Part shown: piece by piece, positions 20,719 to 30,280 of the stretch
Layout: each line of letters starts with the position of its first letter
Position numbering within the stretch: position 1 is the first letter of the stretch
Assembly: GCA_949316235.1 (NCBI GenBank)
Contig: OX438744.1
Coordinates: 36,514,778-36,578,777, forward strand
Length of the DNA stretch: 64,000 nt
Direction of reading: 5' to 3'
From: Oegoconia quadripuncta
Taxonomy: Eukaryota; Arthropoda; Insecta; Lepidoptera; Autostichidae
Position numbers and translations under genes: made by a program
The notes under the pieces: model-generated
The model's database searches: none
Told to the model about the DNA's origin: nothing
Seen by the model: only the letters and a program-made list of their open reading frames with translations

Positions 20719-21468
20719 TTAAATACAGTGACATTCCTCACGCAAGCCTTCAAGCTCATGACATTGACTCTTGCCTTGGTCTCCCACACTGTCTGTCTTC
20801 AGTGGCACTTTTGGTGTTGGCGTAGGGCGTTTTCGCTTCGTTATTTTCTTCCTGAACTGAGCTTTGACCTGTAATAAGAAAAATATCACCATTTATTTAT
20901 TTTAATGTATTTAAATATTCTTCAAAACTACGGATTTGGATGAAAGGTCAGACATCTGTACCAAATTCCTGGACTATGTCCTGGATTTAATGCATTGATG
21001 ACCTGCTTGGTGTAGTGGTTAGGAACCCTAACTGCGATACTAACAGGTCGCGAGTTCGAAACCCACTAGAGGCATATCTCCCCCTTCTGTCACATTTGTT
21101 TAATAAGTGTACTGAGAACGGAACCTTTCCAGATCTAATAAAAATTAGTAAAGTAGTCCCATTGCTTAAATCAGGGAATAACAAGGACCTAGGTAATTTC
21201 AGAATATCTGTTCTTCCAATATTCAGTAAAATTTTTGAAAAGATCATGTTAACCCAAATGCTTTCACATTTTAATGTTAATAACTTGTTCCATCATCAGC
21301 AATTTAGCTTTACCAAAGGAAGATATATGTGGATCTCCGTGGTTGTCAATATGATTTCTAAGTTATTTCTGAGCAAACAAATGGCATGTATATTTATTTA
21401 ATTATTATTATTATTTTTATATATATTTAATATTATATATTTAATATATATAAAGTGTGCAAAGAGGT

Positions 21469-21532
<64 letters not shown>

Positions 21533-24500
21533 TTATAAATTTGTGTGTGTTATGTGGTCAATAATATATTATATGTTTAAGTGCAGTTAATTTATCTAGT
21601 TATAGTTTACAAACTATATTTTTTACCAACTATAAAATACACCCGTATTGCTACTCTTAGTGCAAACCTCACCTACTGGTAGCTTGTATCTTTACCCTAA
21701 GGTTTGCCTGGAAGAGATCGCTGTTAGCGATAAAGCCGCCTTTTTGTGCGATTAATGATGTACGCTGTATTCTTCATGTAGCTTTTGTTAATTGTGCAAT
21801 AAAGAGTATTTGATTGATTGATTGATTGATATACTGTTGATGCGGAAGTTAGTAATGAAACACATTTTTAAGGCCTGGAAATGCTCCCAAAATGCAATTG
21901 CTGTTTTTGCGATCTATCAAAAGCGTTTGACTGCGTTGATCACAAGACATTATTAACGAAATTGAAACGTATTTAAAAATGACAGCCTAAGCTTAATTCA
22001 ATCATATTTAGAAAATAGGATACAAAAAGTAGATGTCAATGGCGTAAGATCACCAGGCGTATCACAGGGCTCAATATTAGGCCCTTTTTTGTTTCTAGTT
22101 TACATAAATGATTTGCCATTTATGGTTCAGAGATTGACCGAGATTGTACTATTTGCTGATGATAGTTTTTAAAGTGGACAGGAAAGACAATGTTCTTGAC
22201 AAGGTGAATAGTGCTTTAAAGTCAATTTTACGATGGTTCACAGCCAATAACATGATTTTGAATGCTAAGAAAACAAAATGCATAAATTATATAATGTAAT
22301 GTTTATACATAACAGTAACACTGTTGGTTTCTTTAAAAAATAAAAAGGACTGAGCGTACCAGTGTGGCTGCAGCACGAGTCCTTCCTATTCTGAAATTTA
22401 AAACGTCGCATTCATCATCATTATAGCCATAGGACATCCACTGTGGAACCTAGGCCTCCCCAATAGATATCCACAGTAATCGCTTAGAAGCGGCCTGTAT
22501 CCAGCAACTACCCGGGACTTTCATGTCGTCCATCCACCCTCTAAGTGGACGTCTTACGCTGCCCTTGCCTGTGCGTGGTCACCACTCGTAGAGCTATGTG
22601 CCCTGCCTACTGTCACTTCAACTTACTAACCCGCTGGGCTCTATCAGTTACTTTCGTTCACCTACGGATCCTTATATCTTATTCGATCACGTGGTGAAAC
22701 GTTGATAGCTCATTGCGTGACTTTGAGGTATCTTATGAGGCCCTTATGATATTGAAAAACCACGTTTCGGTGCCATAAGTTATCACTGGTAACACACATT
22801 CGTCTTCAAGCACTGAGGTACTTTGGACGCAGACGTTTCGCAGTTCCCTCACTGCTGCCCATCCGAGATTGATTCATCGATTGGCCTCTTTCTTTCTTCG
22901 ATTGGCCTCTTTGTCGAAATTGGATCTATCTAATCAGATCTCTTGTCCTAATGAGACATCTTACAACTTGAGAATGGAGTTCCCAACTGATATTGGTGTG
23001 GCACGGCACTCGCCATAATTTACGTTTTGTCAATGTTCATCCCAAGGCCCACTTGTTATACTCGATTGATGTCTTCGAACATAGTGCTGTGGTCTCCCAT
23101 CGATTCTGCCATGACTACAAAGTCGTCGGCAAACCGAAGTGATATTCTCGCCATTTATATTAATGCCGAATCCATACCATTTCAGTGCGATAGTGAACAG
23201 TTTCGGAGAGATAAAAGTCTCAGTGCCTCACGCCTCTTTGTAGTGGAATCGTCCTCGTGGTCTGGTCCTGTACTCGGACTGACATAGTGCGTTATTGTAC
23301 AAACACTTCAATGTACCGATAATCAATCGATTCTGCCATTCCTTCGCATCGTTCCATTGGTAAACAAATAATCTCCCCCGCGCCTACCGCCCCAGCTATC
23401 TTCTGCCACGAGGAGCACATAAATTAAAATTGTAATAATTTAGTAGGTACTGGTAACAAAACTCACATATCCGTTTTTGTGCAGGGATTTCAATTGTAGC
23501 CGATTGAGCTGGTTCCATCTGGTGTAACGGAGAGTGGTGCCTTCCTGCAGCCGCCTTCGAACTGTTCCCAAAGAAACCTGAGAGTTAAAATTAGAGAATT
23601 CCGATTTTTGCAAAAAAAAATCATAATAAGTACAAAATAAAGCTGCATTCAATTGCCGTTGGTTTCCAGTAAAATTGAATAGGACCAACCCGTATCTCGC
23701 CGTAGGTGTCGTAAAAGGCCACTGAACAACCATGAGCATTACAGCATGGAAGAGTGACGTGCAGCAGCGTCAGTATGCGATCGCCAACCACAGCCCAGCG
23801 TGTAATTAGGGCAAGTCCTTCCATGGAATGCGATGATCATATCATGGGAGAAGCTTATGTTCAACAGTGGACTGTCGTAGTCTGTTGATGTGAAGGCTGC
23901 TTCGTTTATATCATAACACCACTCACGACTGTGTTAAGGGCCCGTATACACTACATACATATAAAAGTCAAGTCAATGAGATGAGCCTGCAGCGTTTCAC
24001 AACAAAATCCATATGACATCAAACAGTGGAAATAGTTAAAGTAACTGCGTAACTACATCTTTAACTTTGTCAAATTAAATTTTTGTCAATAGTGACCATG
24101 GGTAAGTAGTACAGAACCCCAAGGGCCACCCTCAATCTCACTTGGTCAGCTTTTTTATTACAGTTTAATAACATTTTTAATTAAGTCATTTAAACATAGT
24201 GTTCCATATCCATTCTCCTATCATGATCAACTCTATGCACGACCTTACCAATGATGTGAGGTGACATATACTGTCAACGAAGTGTGAATGTTACCTGCGC
24301 GTCGTTCGAAACGCAACTTTCGTCATTATGTAGATATGTTATTGCAGCTCAGAGTACTGCACTAGTAGCAAGCATGATAGGCGCGAAAAACGTTGTATTC
24401 GCGCGAGATAATATTTATCCTGCTTTATATTATATTATTTAAGGATTGGAACCGGTCTGTATCCAGCAACTTACGGTGACCTTTAATACATTGATGACCG

Positions 24501-26598
24501 ATTGGTGTAGTGGATAGTGGATTTCCACTCTAGAACTTTTATGCTCCAATGCCATCAGTCCATCATCAGCTGAGTGCTAACCCATTTGTGCAAGCCGCAA
24601 CACGTGACAGCATTGTCGATATCTTCTTCATAATTGTATTTCTATTTTAGCTATAATTTACTATTTATTTGTTTTTGTATCGTGTTGTGGCGTTCATAAT
24701 AAACTATTCTTATTCTTACAACCTATATGCCCTTCCAACTCATCACCATTTCAATTCACTAATCCGCTGCACTATATCGGTGACAGGAAAGTCATTCAAG
24801 TTTCAAGTTCTATGGATTCCTACGTTACTGATTAGTGAAACACTGAACATTGCCCTCTCCGTAGGTCATTATGTCAGTTTTCTTATGAGGCCCATCCTAG
24901 CCAGAGAACAAGTATCAGTACCATATGTCATCACTGGTAACACACATTGATTATAGACAAAAGCACTATACGTAATAGTTCTTGGACAAGAATATGTTTT
25001 GCATATTCCCAATCACTTCCCATTAGGATGGGAATGTTGAATCCAACTAGGGTATCACCTTTTCGGACTTGGACTTATCTAGTCAATGTCCTGTTCCATA
25101 TAAGACACAGTCATTTACAACTTCTAAAATGGAATTCCCTACTGATATTGGTATGGGCACGACATGAACATGCACCATAAGTTCAAAGTCAAATAGACTA
25201 TATTATCAAAACGAAAGTGGTTATTAATTTGTTTCTTACATTATATCGCGAGGATAAGTCCCTAGTACTGAGTAAAGGATTCGCCTTGTGATCTGCAAGG
25301 ATAGCCTCATCCTGCTCAGTGGTGGTGGAACGTTGGTAATTCTGCCTCCGGTGACCTTCAATGGAACCTTCCTCTTCGTAACGCCTTAACCAGAAGTAAA
25401 TAGTCCGCCTCTGAAATAATAAGTTTCCAATATTAGATAGGCAATAGATATGGACACAACTAGATTCATTCGTTTTATAGGTATGCCATCTATCATATCA
25501 GTCAGTATATATTAAAACAATTGACACCTTGGAATGTAGCCGTCATAGCAAACACAAATTCACCACTTTAAACAAACAAAATCCAATAAAAATTGTTACC
25601 TAAAGAAATTGAACTTGTTTCATGAAAATGACTGTCACTTTTGAATAAAGAAATACATTTTTTCTTTTTATTACACAAGGACCCATGGCAACAGCAATTC
25701 CTTACAATCTACAAAATCAATAATAAATAAATAAAATAATATGCATCTTTTGGAAAATGACCGGTATGATTCCGGAGTTATGTTTGAGACTGAGAGGTGA
25801 TTTCAATGAGACAACCCTGATTCAGGACTATTTTACATGATCATTAGTAGCAAGTTTCCTGGTGAAGGTACACCATCGGCAGATTTTTAAAATAAGTGAA
25901 TCATCTAGGCTATATGCTTATTTCAGAGAAATATAGATGAAATAATTTATTTGGGAAGAATGCTATATAGTATAGCCTTTAGGGCACTATGAAACGCATA
26001 AAAAAATTCTGAATGAATAAGTGTATATCAATTCACATCACTTTTTGGGGAGTTATAAAACCCATAAGGCTCCATCGTGTTTGACAACGATTCTGCCAAA
26101 GTCAATGTTGACAGAAACCCTGAGAAAAACAGGATTAGAAATATTGGTAGATAGGACAAAATGGACAGAAAGATGGAACCTACAGCCAGTTTAGTCGAGA
26201 GTACTATTAGGTACTGATAGATATATTAAATAAAAATGTGTTTGAAATGTATAGAAGACTTTATGACTGCATTTAAGACGTTTGCACATCCGTATGCTTA
26301 TCTCTACCTACAGACAAGCAATAACGATGTGCAAACGTCTTAAATACAGTCACAATGTCTTCTAAACATTTCAAACATATTTATATGCTGTAAATACTTG
26401 TATTATTTTTCGATACACAAGAAATTCCTGAAATTTTATAGGTAATGGTCAGTGTACCCTTCGGGTACAGGTAGTGAGAGCGAGTAGGTAGGTACTTACT
26501 GAGATCCCCATCTTCTTACTTATTTCACATATCCGATATCCACTCTCACGGAGCGTCACAATTTGCATACGTTGTGTAAGTGACAAGGGAGGTGCCAT
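20719..26598 (-). CDS. Intron-bearing PAI/RED-type DNA-binding protein derived from a Tc1-like transposase
   Basis: Four exons, all phase 0, with clean borders: 26598-26500 (ATG, donor gtaagt), 25410-25240 (acceptor tatttcag, donor gtaaga), 23577-23467 (acceptor aactctcag, donor gtgagt) and 20868-20719 (acceptor ttattacag, stop TAA). The 176-residue product has a first helix-turn-helix, LSLTQRMQIVTLRESGYRIC then EISKKMGIS-RRTIYFWLRRY, an arginine-rich linker EGHRRQNYQR, a second helix-turn-helix TEQDEAILADHKANPLLSTR, DLSSRYN-VSLGTVRRRLQEG, and a lysine-rich end RKKITKRKRPTP finishing CHELEGLREECHC. This is the PAI+RED layout of Tc1/mariner transposases; the DDE domain is absent. Introns contain RTE and Jockey relics. 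A site-specific DNA-binding or transposon-control role is inferred, not shown. Confidence 0.8.
21001..21085 (+). repeat. SINE family 2, head only
   Basis: gacctgcttggtgtagtggt and ggtcgcgagttcgaaacccac. Truncated where it meets the RT fragment at 21086. Fuller copies are at 51070-51265 and 56325-56580. Confidence 0.7.
21086..22300 (+). pseudogene. Jockey-like RT, split by an inserted element
   Basis: First part (21086-21330) reads PLLSHLFNKCTENGTFPDLI, KVVPLLKSGNNKDLGNFRIS and FEKIMLTQMLSHF up to FTKGR. The second part (about 21835-22290) resumes at the next expected residues: CCFCDLSKAFDCVDHKTLL, RSPGVSQGSILGPFLFLVYI, LFADD, then VDRKDNVLDKVNSALKSILR. Between them lies a ~500-bp insert with a (TA)n tract and a non-LTR 3' tail. 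Frameshifts and a stop right after LFADD make it inactive. Lies in the last intron of the PAI/RED gene. Confidence 0.88.
21331..21834 (+). mobile_element. Insert within the RT relic: (TA)n tract and non-LTR 3' tail
   Basis: Contains a pure TA microsatellite (about 21473-21526) and, at 21700-21830, gcctggaagagatcgctgtt ... gataaagccgcct followed by a (gatt)n tail. The end of a truncated non-LTR element is the most likely reading. Confidence 0.7.
22398..23345 (-). pseudogene. RTE-type reverse transcriptase relic (copy 1)
   Basis: The minus strand has the catalytic block LRFADDFVVMAES near 23100-23140, then VGLGMNIDKT near 23040, and diverged C-terminal blocks (a GTE-W-like segment near 22790 and DHAQARAA.DVHLEGGW near 22520-22570) down to about 22400. 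It has many stops. Lies in the intron between exons 3 and 4 of the PAI/RED gene. Confidence 0.75.
23740..23905 (+). repeat. RTE 3' terminal piece
   Basis: Plus-strand MGEAYVQQWTVVVC and stop, the usual last residues of lepidopteran RTE elements. A gtgtcgtaaaaggccactga segment at 23705-23725 belongs to another repeat also seen at 44615-44645 and 55690-55705. Confidence 0.65.
23906..24660. other. AT-rich intron, mostly featureless
   Basis: Only a SINE family 1 head remnant near 24494-24525 (gaccgattggtgtagtggat) is recognisable. Part of intron 2 of the PAI/RED gene. Confidence 0.5.
24690..25190 (-). pseudogene. RTE-type relic (copy 2), strongly decayed
   Basis: Matches copy 1 over ttaatgaggcccat-like, gtcatcactggtaacacaca and gaattccctactgatattgg segments in the same order and strand. 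No open frame is left. The two relics sit in consecutive introns of the PAI/RED gene. Confidence 0.65.
25600..26230. other. Intron 1 of the PAI/RED gene, no recognised feature
   Basis: AT-rich, no coding frame; nothing recognised. Confidence 0.45.
26237..26385. repeat. Foldback element, ~55-bp arms
   Basis: Left arm tgtgtttgaaatgtatagaa ... aagacgtttgcacatc; right arm is the reverse complement, gatgtgcaaacgtcttaaat ... ctaaacatttcaaacata. Spacer about 37 bp. It lies 115 bp downstream (gene sense) of the exon 1 donor of the PAI/RED gene. Confidence 0.8.
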
Positions 26599-26950
26599 TT
26601 TATTCCACAAAAGATTAACACAATCAATGAAGTAAAATAATTTTCGCAAATTTCAGTCAGAAATATTTTTTTCGGCTTTGCGTTTATTTATTTCTGATAA
26701 AAAAATATTCCCCACGCACGACTATCTAACGACTCCTCCGTACAAATAAAGAAGTAAAGACTTGTATTATTTATACTACTTTTGGTGACGACCCGACGAG
26801 ACACGCCGTATGCGGTGTTATTTTGGTATAGACTCCGTAGGTTTTGTTTGTATACTCTTTGGGTATACGGTATACCACTCAAACAAAACCGTATAGGTAC
26901 CTAGTGCTCGGACCGTAGACAAGTATTCTCTGTCTACGGCTCGGACCTAC

Positions 26951-27125
26951 GAAGCTTTCGGGTTCCCACAAGAAGCCGCCACAATCTTTAGTAAACCATT
27001 CTGCCAAAGAGAATATAACGCTACGCTAAGACATTCTGCCACTTTACTGAAGAATGATTTGACCGTAACTCTGTCTGTATATACGCCAAGTATACGACAA
27101 ATGACTTGTTTTGACTGAGTGAGAC
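26951..27125 (+). repeat. R retroposon family, partial copy (R1)
   Basis: gctttcgggttcccacaaga, tctgccactttactgaagaa, tacgccaagtatacgacaaa. Diverged and truncated on both sides. Confidence 0.75.
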
Positions 27126-27340
27126 TGACTTGACTATGTTAGATCTAGAGAATAAGAATTTTGTAGTCTGTTTTTATCTTTGGTATATAGGTGTCATTTT
27201 TGAATTTGGATTGTTTCGTATTTTGATAGTTGTTGAGATTAATGTTAAATGTATTGGATCTTATGTATTTGAGCGAAGGAAGGAGAAAAGGTGTGTCAGG
27301 ATCGTAGCAAGTGGAAGTCTGTGGTCTCTGCCTACCAAGG

Positions 27341-28150
27341 GTTTTTTGGCGGGAACTCGGCGAGTGAAGTTGCATTTTTCTTTATAAATCTTATAATTTG
27401 TGCATTCTAGCTTTTGAAGCTTAATAATGGCAGAATATTGTGCAGCAAACGTTAGTGATGGTATACTAGTGAAGGGAAGTGTAAATTAAAGTGCGTAACG
27501 GAGCTTTTGGGGTCCCACAAGAAGCCGCCAAAATTTTTTGTAAAGCATTCTGCCACTTTACTGAAGAATGACTTGACCGTGACTAGACTCTGTATACGCC
27601 AAGTATACGACGAATTACTTGTTTTGACTGAGACTGACTTACAAACTGAAAAAATAAGAGAAATAAGACATTGCTTTTTTTTTTTTTTTTTTTAGTTTTA
27701 TTTTCTCCTCTAGGAGAAGGCAAAGGGATCTAGCCCATAACAGCCATGTTTTATTTTTCTTATTTCTTCATTTTGTAAGTCAGTCTCAGTCAAAACAAGT
27801 CATTCGTCGTATACTTGGCGTATACAGAGTCCAGTCACGGTCAAGTCATTCTTCAGTAAAGTGGCAGAATGCTTCACAAAAGATTTTGGCGGCTTCTTGT
27901 GGGAACCCGAAAGCTCCGTTACGCTCTTTAATTTACACTTCCCTTCACTTGTACACCATCACTAACGTTTGCTGCACAATATTCTGCCATTATTAAGCTT
28001 CAAAAGTCAGAATGCACAAATTATAAGAACTATAAAGAAAAATGCTACTTCACTCGCCGAGTTCCCGCCAAAAAGCCAATAAGACATTGCTGTTATGAGC
28101 AAGATCCCTTTGCCTTCTCCTAGAGAAGAGAATAAAACGAAAAAATAAAG
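27341..28150 (+). mobile_element. R retroposon copy R2, interrupted by R3
   Basis: Starts gttttttggcgggaactcgg and runs to aataagacattgc at 27674; it resumes after R3 at 28078 with ctgttatgagcaagatccct and its A-rich end near 28150. Typical family landmarks: ttaataatggcagaatattg, aagtgcgtaacggagctttt, gacttgaccgtgactagact. Confidence 0.88.
27675..28077 (-). mobile_element. R retroposon copy R3, antisense inside R2
   Basis: A 19-base T run (the poly(A) tail on the other strand), then the family sequence in reverse, ending ttcccgccaaaaagcc. It is flanked by a perfect 13-bp target duplication aataagacattgc (27662-27674 and 28078-28090) taken from R2 itself, so R3 is the younger insertion. Confidence 0.93.
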
Positions 28151-28339
28151 GTCTCTGCCTACCCCTATGGGAAACACATTATGTATGTATGTATTGGACC
28201 TTACTATACTCTTTGATTGGACCCAAAGAGTACTATAATATTGGACCTATGGCTCCGACCAGTGCCCAATAATATATATTTAAAAAAAAAGAAAAACAAC
28301 AACAACAACGCCTCGACTCAAAGAAATGCGCTCTAGCGA

Positions 28340-28705
28340 AAATCGAATTGGCGTCTTCCTGGAGTGCTTTCTGGGAAGAGAGGAGTAATAATATTCCTTG
28401 GGGAAGAGGTTAAAGGTAAACATTATGCAGTTATTCAACTAACTATCTATCTATCCCTAACAAGCCATAGTTTTTTATCTTCCGCAAAGCCAACAAGCAA
28501 GTCACGTCCACTATATGCCGTTTACGCCTTGGGAATGTTTGCCCTCCAGTGTTTCTTGCTAAACTTAGAATACGGGATAGTTCGTTGTGCGAATGTGGAC
28601 TGGATGAAGTGTGTCCGGATCACATTTTATTGAACTGATCTAAATTGACATCCACCCTATTTGACATTCTTCCCCCTGATATTCCTCGTCCCATTAACCG
28701 CTTTT
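28340..28705 (+). pseudogene. C-terminal scrap of the RNase H non-LTR element
   Basis: Reads SSLCECGLDEVCPDHILLN, then STLFDILPPDIPRPINR, which matches SLCECGLDECSLDHIFF and SLYDILPRPINF of the minus-strand element at 30281-30890. Upstream residues are broken. Opposite strand to the longer copy. Confidence 0.8.
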
Positions 28706-28839
28706 ATTATTATTATTATTATATTATTATAGACGAGCAGCATTACTGCTGGTATGTCTATGTCACAGTGTTGGAAGAGTTCACATTGTTCATTATGTTG
28801 TTATTCAGTCAATATTTAAGTCATCACTAGTTTTTTAAA

Positions 28840-28915
28840 AATTTATCCAATCTATTCTTGAACGAATTCACTGATTGGGCGGACACAACCTCTTCCGGCA
28901 GCTTATTCCAATTAT
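28840..28915 (-). pseudogene. Non-LTR RT C-terminal scrap
   Basis: The minus strand reads VDNWNKLPEEVVSAQSVNSF and KNRLDKF, a common RT C-terminal end. A relative lies at 44000-44135. Confidence 0.75.
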
Positions 28916-29135
28916 CAACTAGCTTTCCGCCCGCGGCTTCGCCTGTGTGGATATCGCGGAAATTTGTTTATCCCACGGGAACTACTCACTTTATCAGGAT
29001 AAAAAATATCCTATGTCTGAATCCAGGGTATGTTCTACATATATATCATATTTCAGCCAAATCCGTTCAGCCGTTTCCCCGTGATTGAGCAACAAACAAA
29101 CAAACATCCAAACTTTTGCATTTATAATATTACTT
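28912..29135 (+). repeat. Interspersed Lepidoptera-type repeat, longest copy
   Basis: actagctttccgcccgcggc, then gaaatttgtttatcccacgg, aaatccgttcagccgtttcc, and ends gcatttataatattac. Other copies or parts: 5545-5640, 6285-6405, 13571-13720, 48285-48455, 51628-51815, 51925-51975. The ends and absence of a coding frame would suit a non-autonomous Helitron, but this is not proved. Confidence 0.7.
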
Positions 29136-29550
29136 ACATGGTATTCTCCTCTAGCGTCCAAATCCTGTCATATCATATTAGAATTTACAATATCAAATTG
29201 TAGTAGCTGCAATACTAACTTGGTGATAGCTTAATTTGTGTTGTCTTCTGTTTTAGACCCAGCTGGGTGTAACATCGCAGCGCATTTTTGGTTAAACATT
29301 AATATTTCGTGTCATGCTCATGACTCGCTCGACACTGGCAAAATTCAATGAGTTGCCAAAAACTAAAGAATTGAATTGAACAACTGAATGTTCCAATAAC
29401 CTTATTTCCCCCCCGGCATTTTCAAGTGTTTCCGCCTTTGCCGGTTCTTTCATTGTTAATTCTTATTGAGTTTATTGTTTTCTATTAAGTTTTCTGTTAC
29501 AACTTCTGTTTTGTTTGTAAGTTGTTTTCGTTTAAATTCTTTTGTTTATC

Positions 29551-30022
29551 ATGCCTAACAAAAGTAAAACTTGCTGTGTCCCTGGCTGTGTAGACAGTGG
29601 GCGTAAGTACATACCCATCTTTATCTTAAATTTTCTGAAATTGTATAAATGTATGTGATCTGGTTGTACTATTATATAAATAAATATATTATCCTGTTAA
29701 TATTCATCCTGCTTTAACAAATAATAAATAATAAACACTTTAATAAATATTTAACAATAACAAGTTGCACTCCAGGCATAACATATTTATCTACTTCATA
29801 TTACAGAATCGCACAAAGTTTTACATGGGTTCCCTAATCCAGAGAATGATATTAAAAGGTTCAGAAGATGGGTTCTTGGCATTGGTGGCGATATTATTGG
29901 TTTGTCAGACAGTTATATTTTTAAACGACGCAGAGTGTGCCATTCACATTTTGAATTGAAATATCAACTGCGCAATGACAGGATTAGCAATATAGCTATT
30001 CCAACCTTTCTCAAAAAACCAG
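29551..30022 (+). CDS. THAP head D: two exons encoding a complete THAP domain, no body attached
   Basis: Exon 1 29551-29602 (ATG; MPNKSKTCCVPGCVDSG; donor gtaagt, phase 1) and exon 2 29807-30022 (acceptor ttacag; donor gtgagt, phase 1). The joined 89 residues carry the C2CH set and fixed THAP residues: CCVPGC, GFPNP, RFRRWVLGIGG, VCHSHFE and an AVPT-like IAIPTFLKKP. Downstream on the plus strand the sequence turns into a long minus-strand retroelement (30281-34285), so no body exon follows nearby. The out-phase equals that of the C THAP head, so splicing to the C body at 47325 is formally possible across 17 kb. Alternatively it is a severed gene or the head of a lost P-like element; exon 1 of the P relic at 59045 ends at the equivalent site and phase. 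Confidence 0.72.
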
Positions 30023-30280
30023 GTGAGTGAATGAAATCTAAGTAAGAGTAAGTTTAAGAATAATAATCACTCATTCACTAGGCAGTCTCCCCAGAGAAGA
30101 AGGAGCAAGTAACTTTTTTTTTTGATATATGGCTGTTTATACATATTGTGCTCTTCTAGCACAATAAATTCTGCCAATGACAAAGTATGTAGAGGAAAAA
30201 TCACGGGAAAAGATTACCGGTTTTAGAGAACCGATGTATTAATTTGGCCGGTTATTAATTTCTCCATCTAGAACAAATAA

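Noticed and set aside
26449..26649. Start of the PAI/RED protein at the upstream codon near 26649
   Set aside because: The residues before MAPPLSL do not look like a transposase N-terminus, and the ATG at 26598 is the first good start before the helix-turn-helix.
29551..30022. Head D and the headless body B as two halves of one gene split by an inversion
   Set aside because: The phases would fit, but placing a plus-strand head to the right of a minus-strand body needs at least two inversions, and no breakpoint signature was seen.
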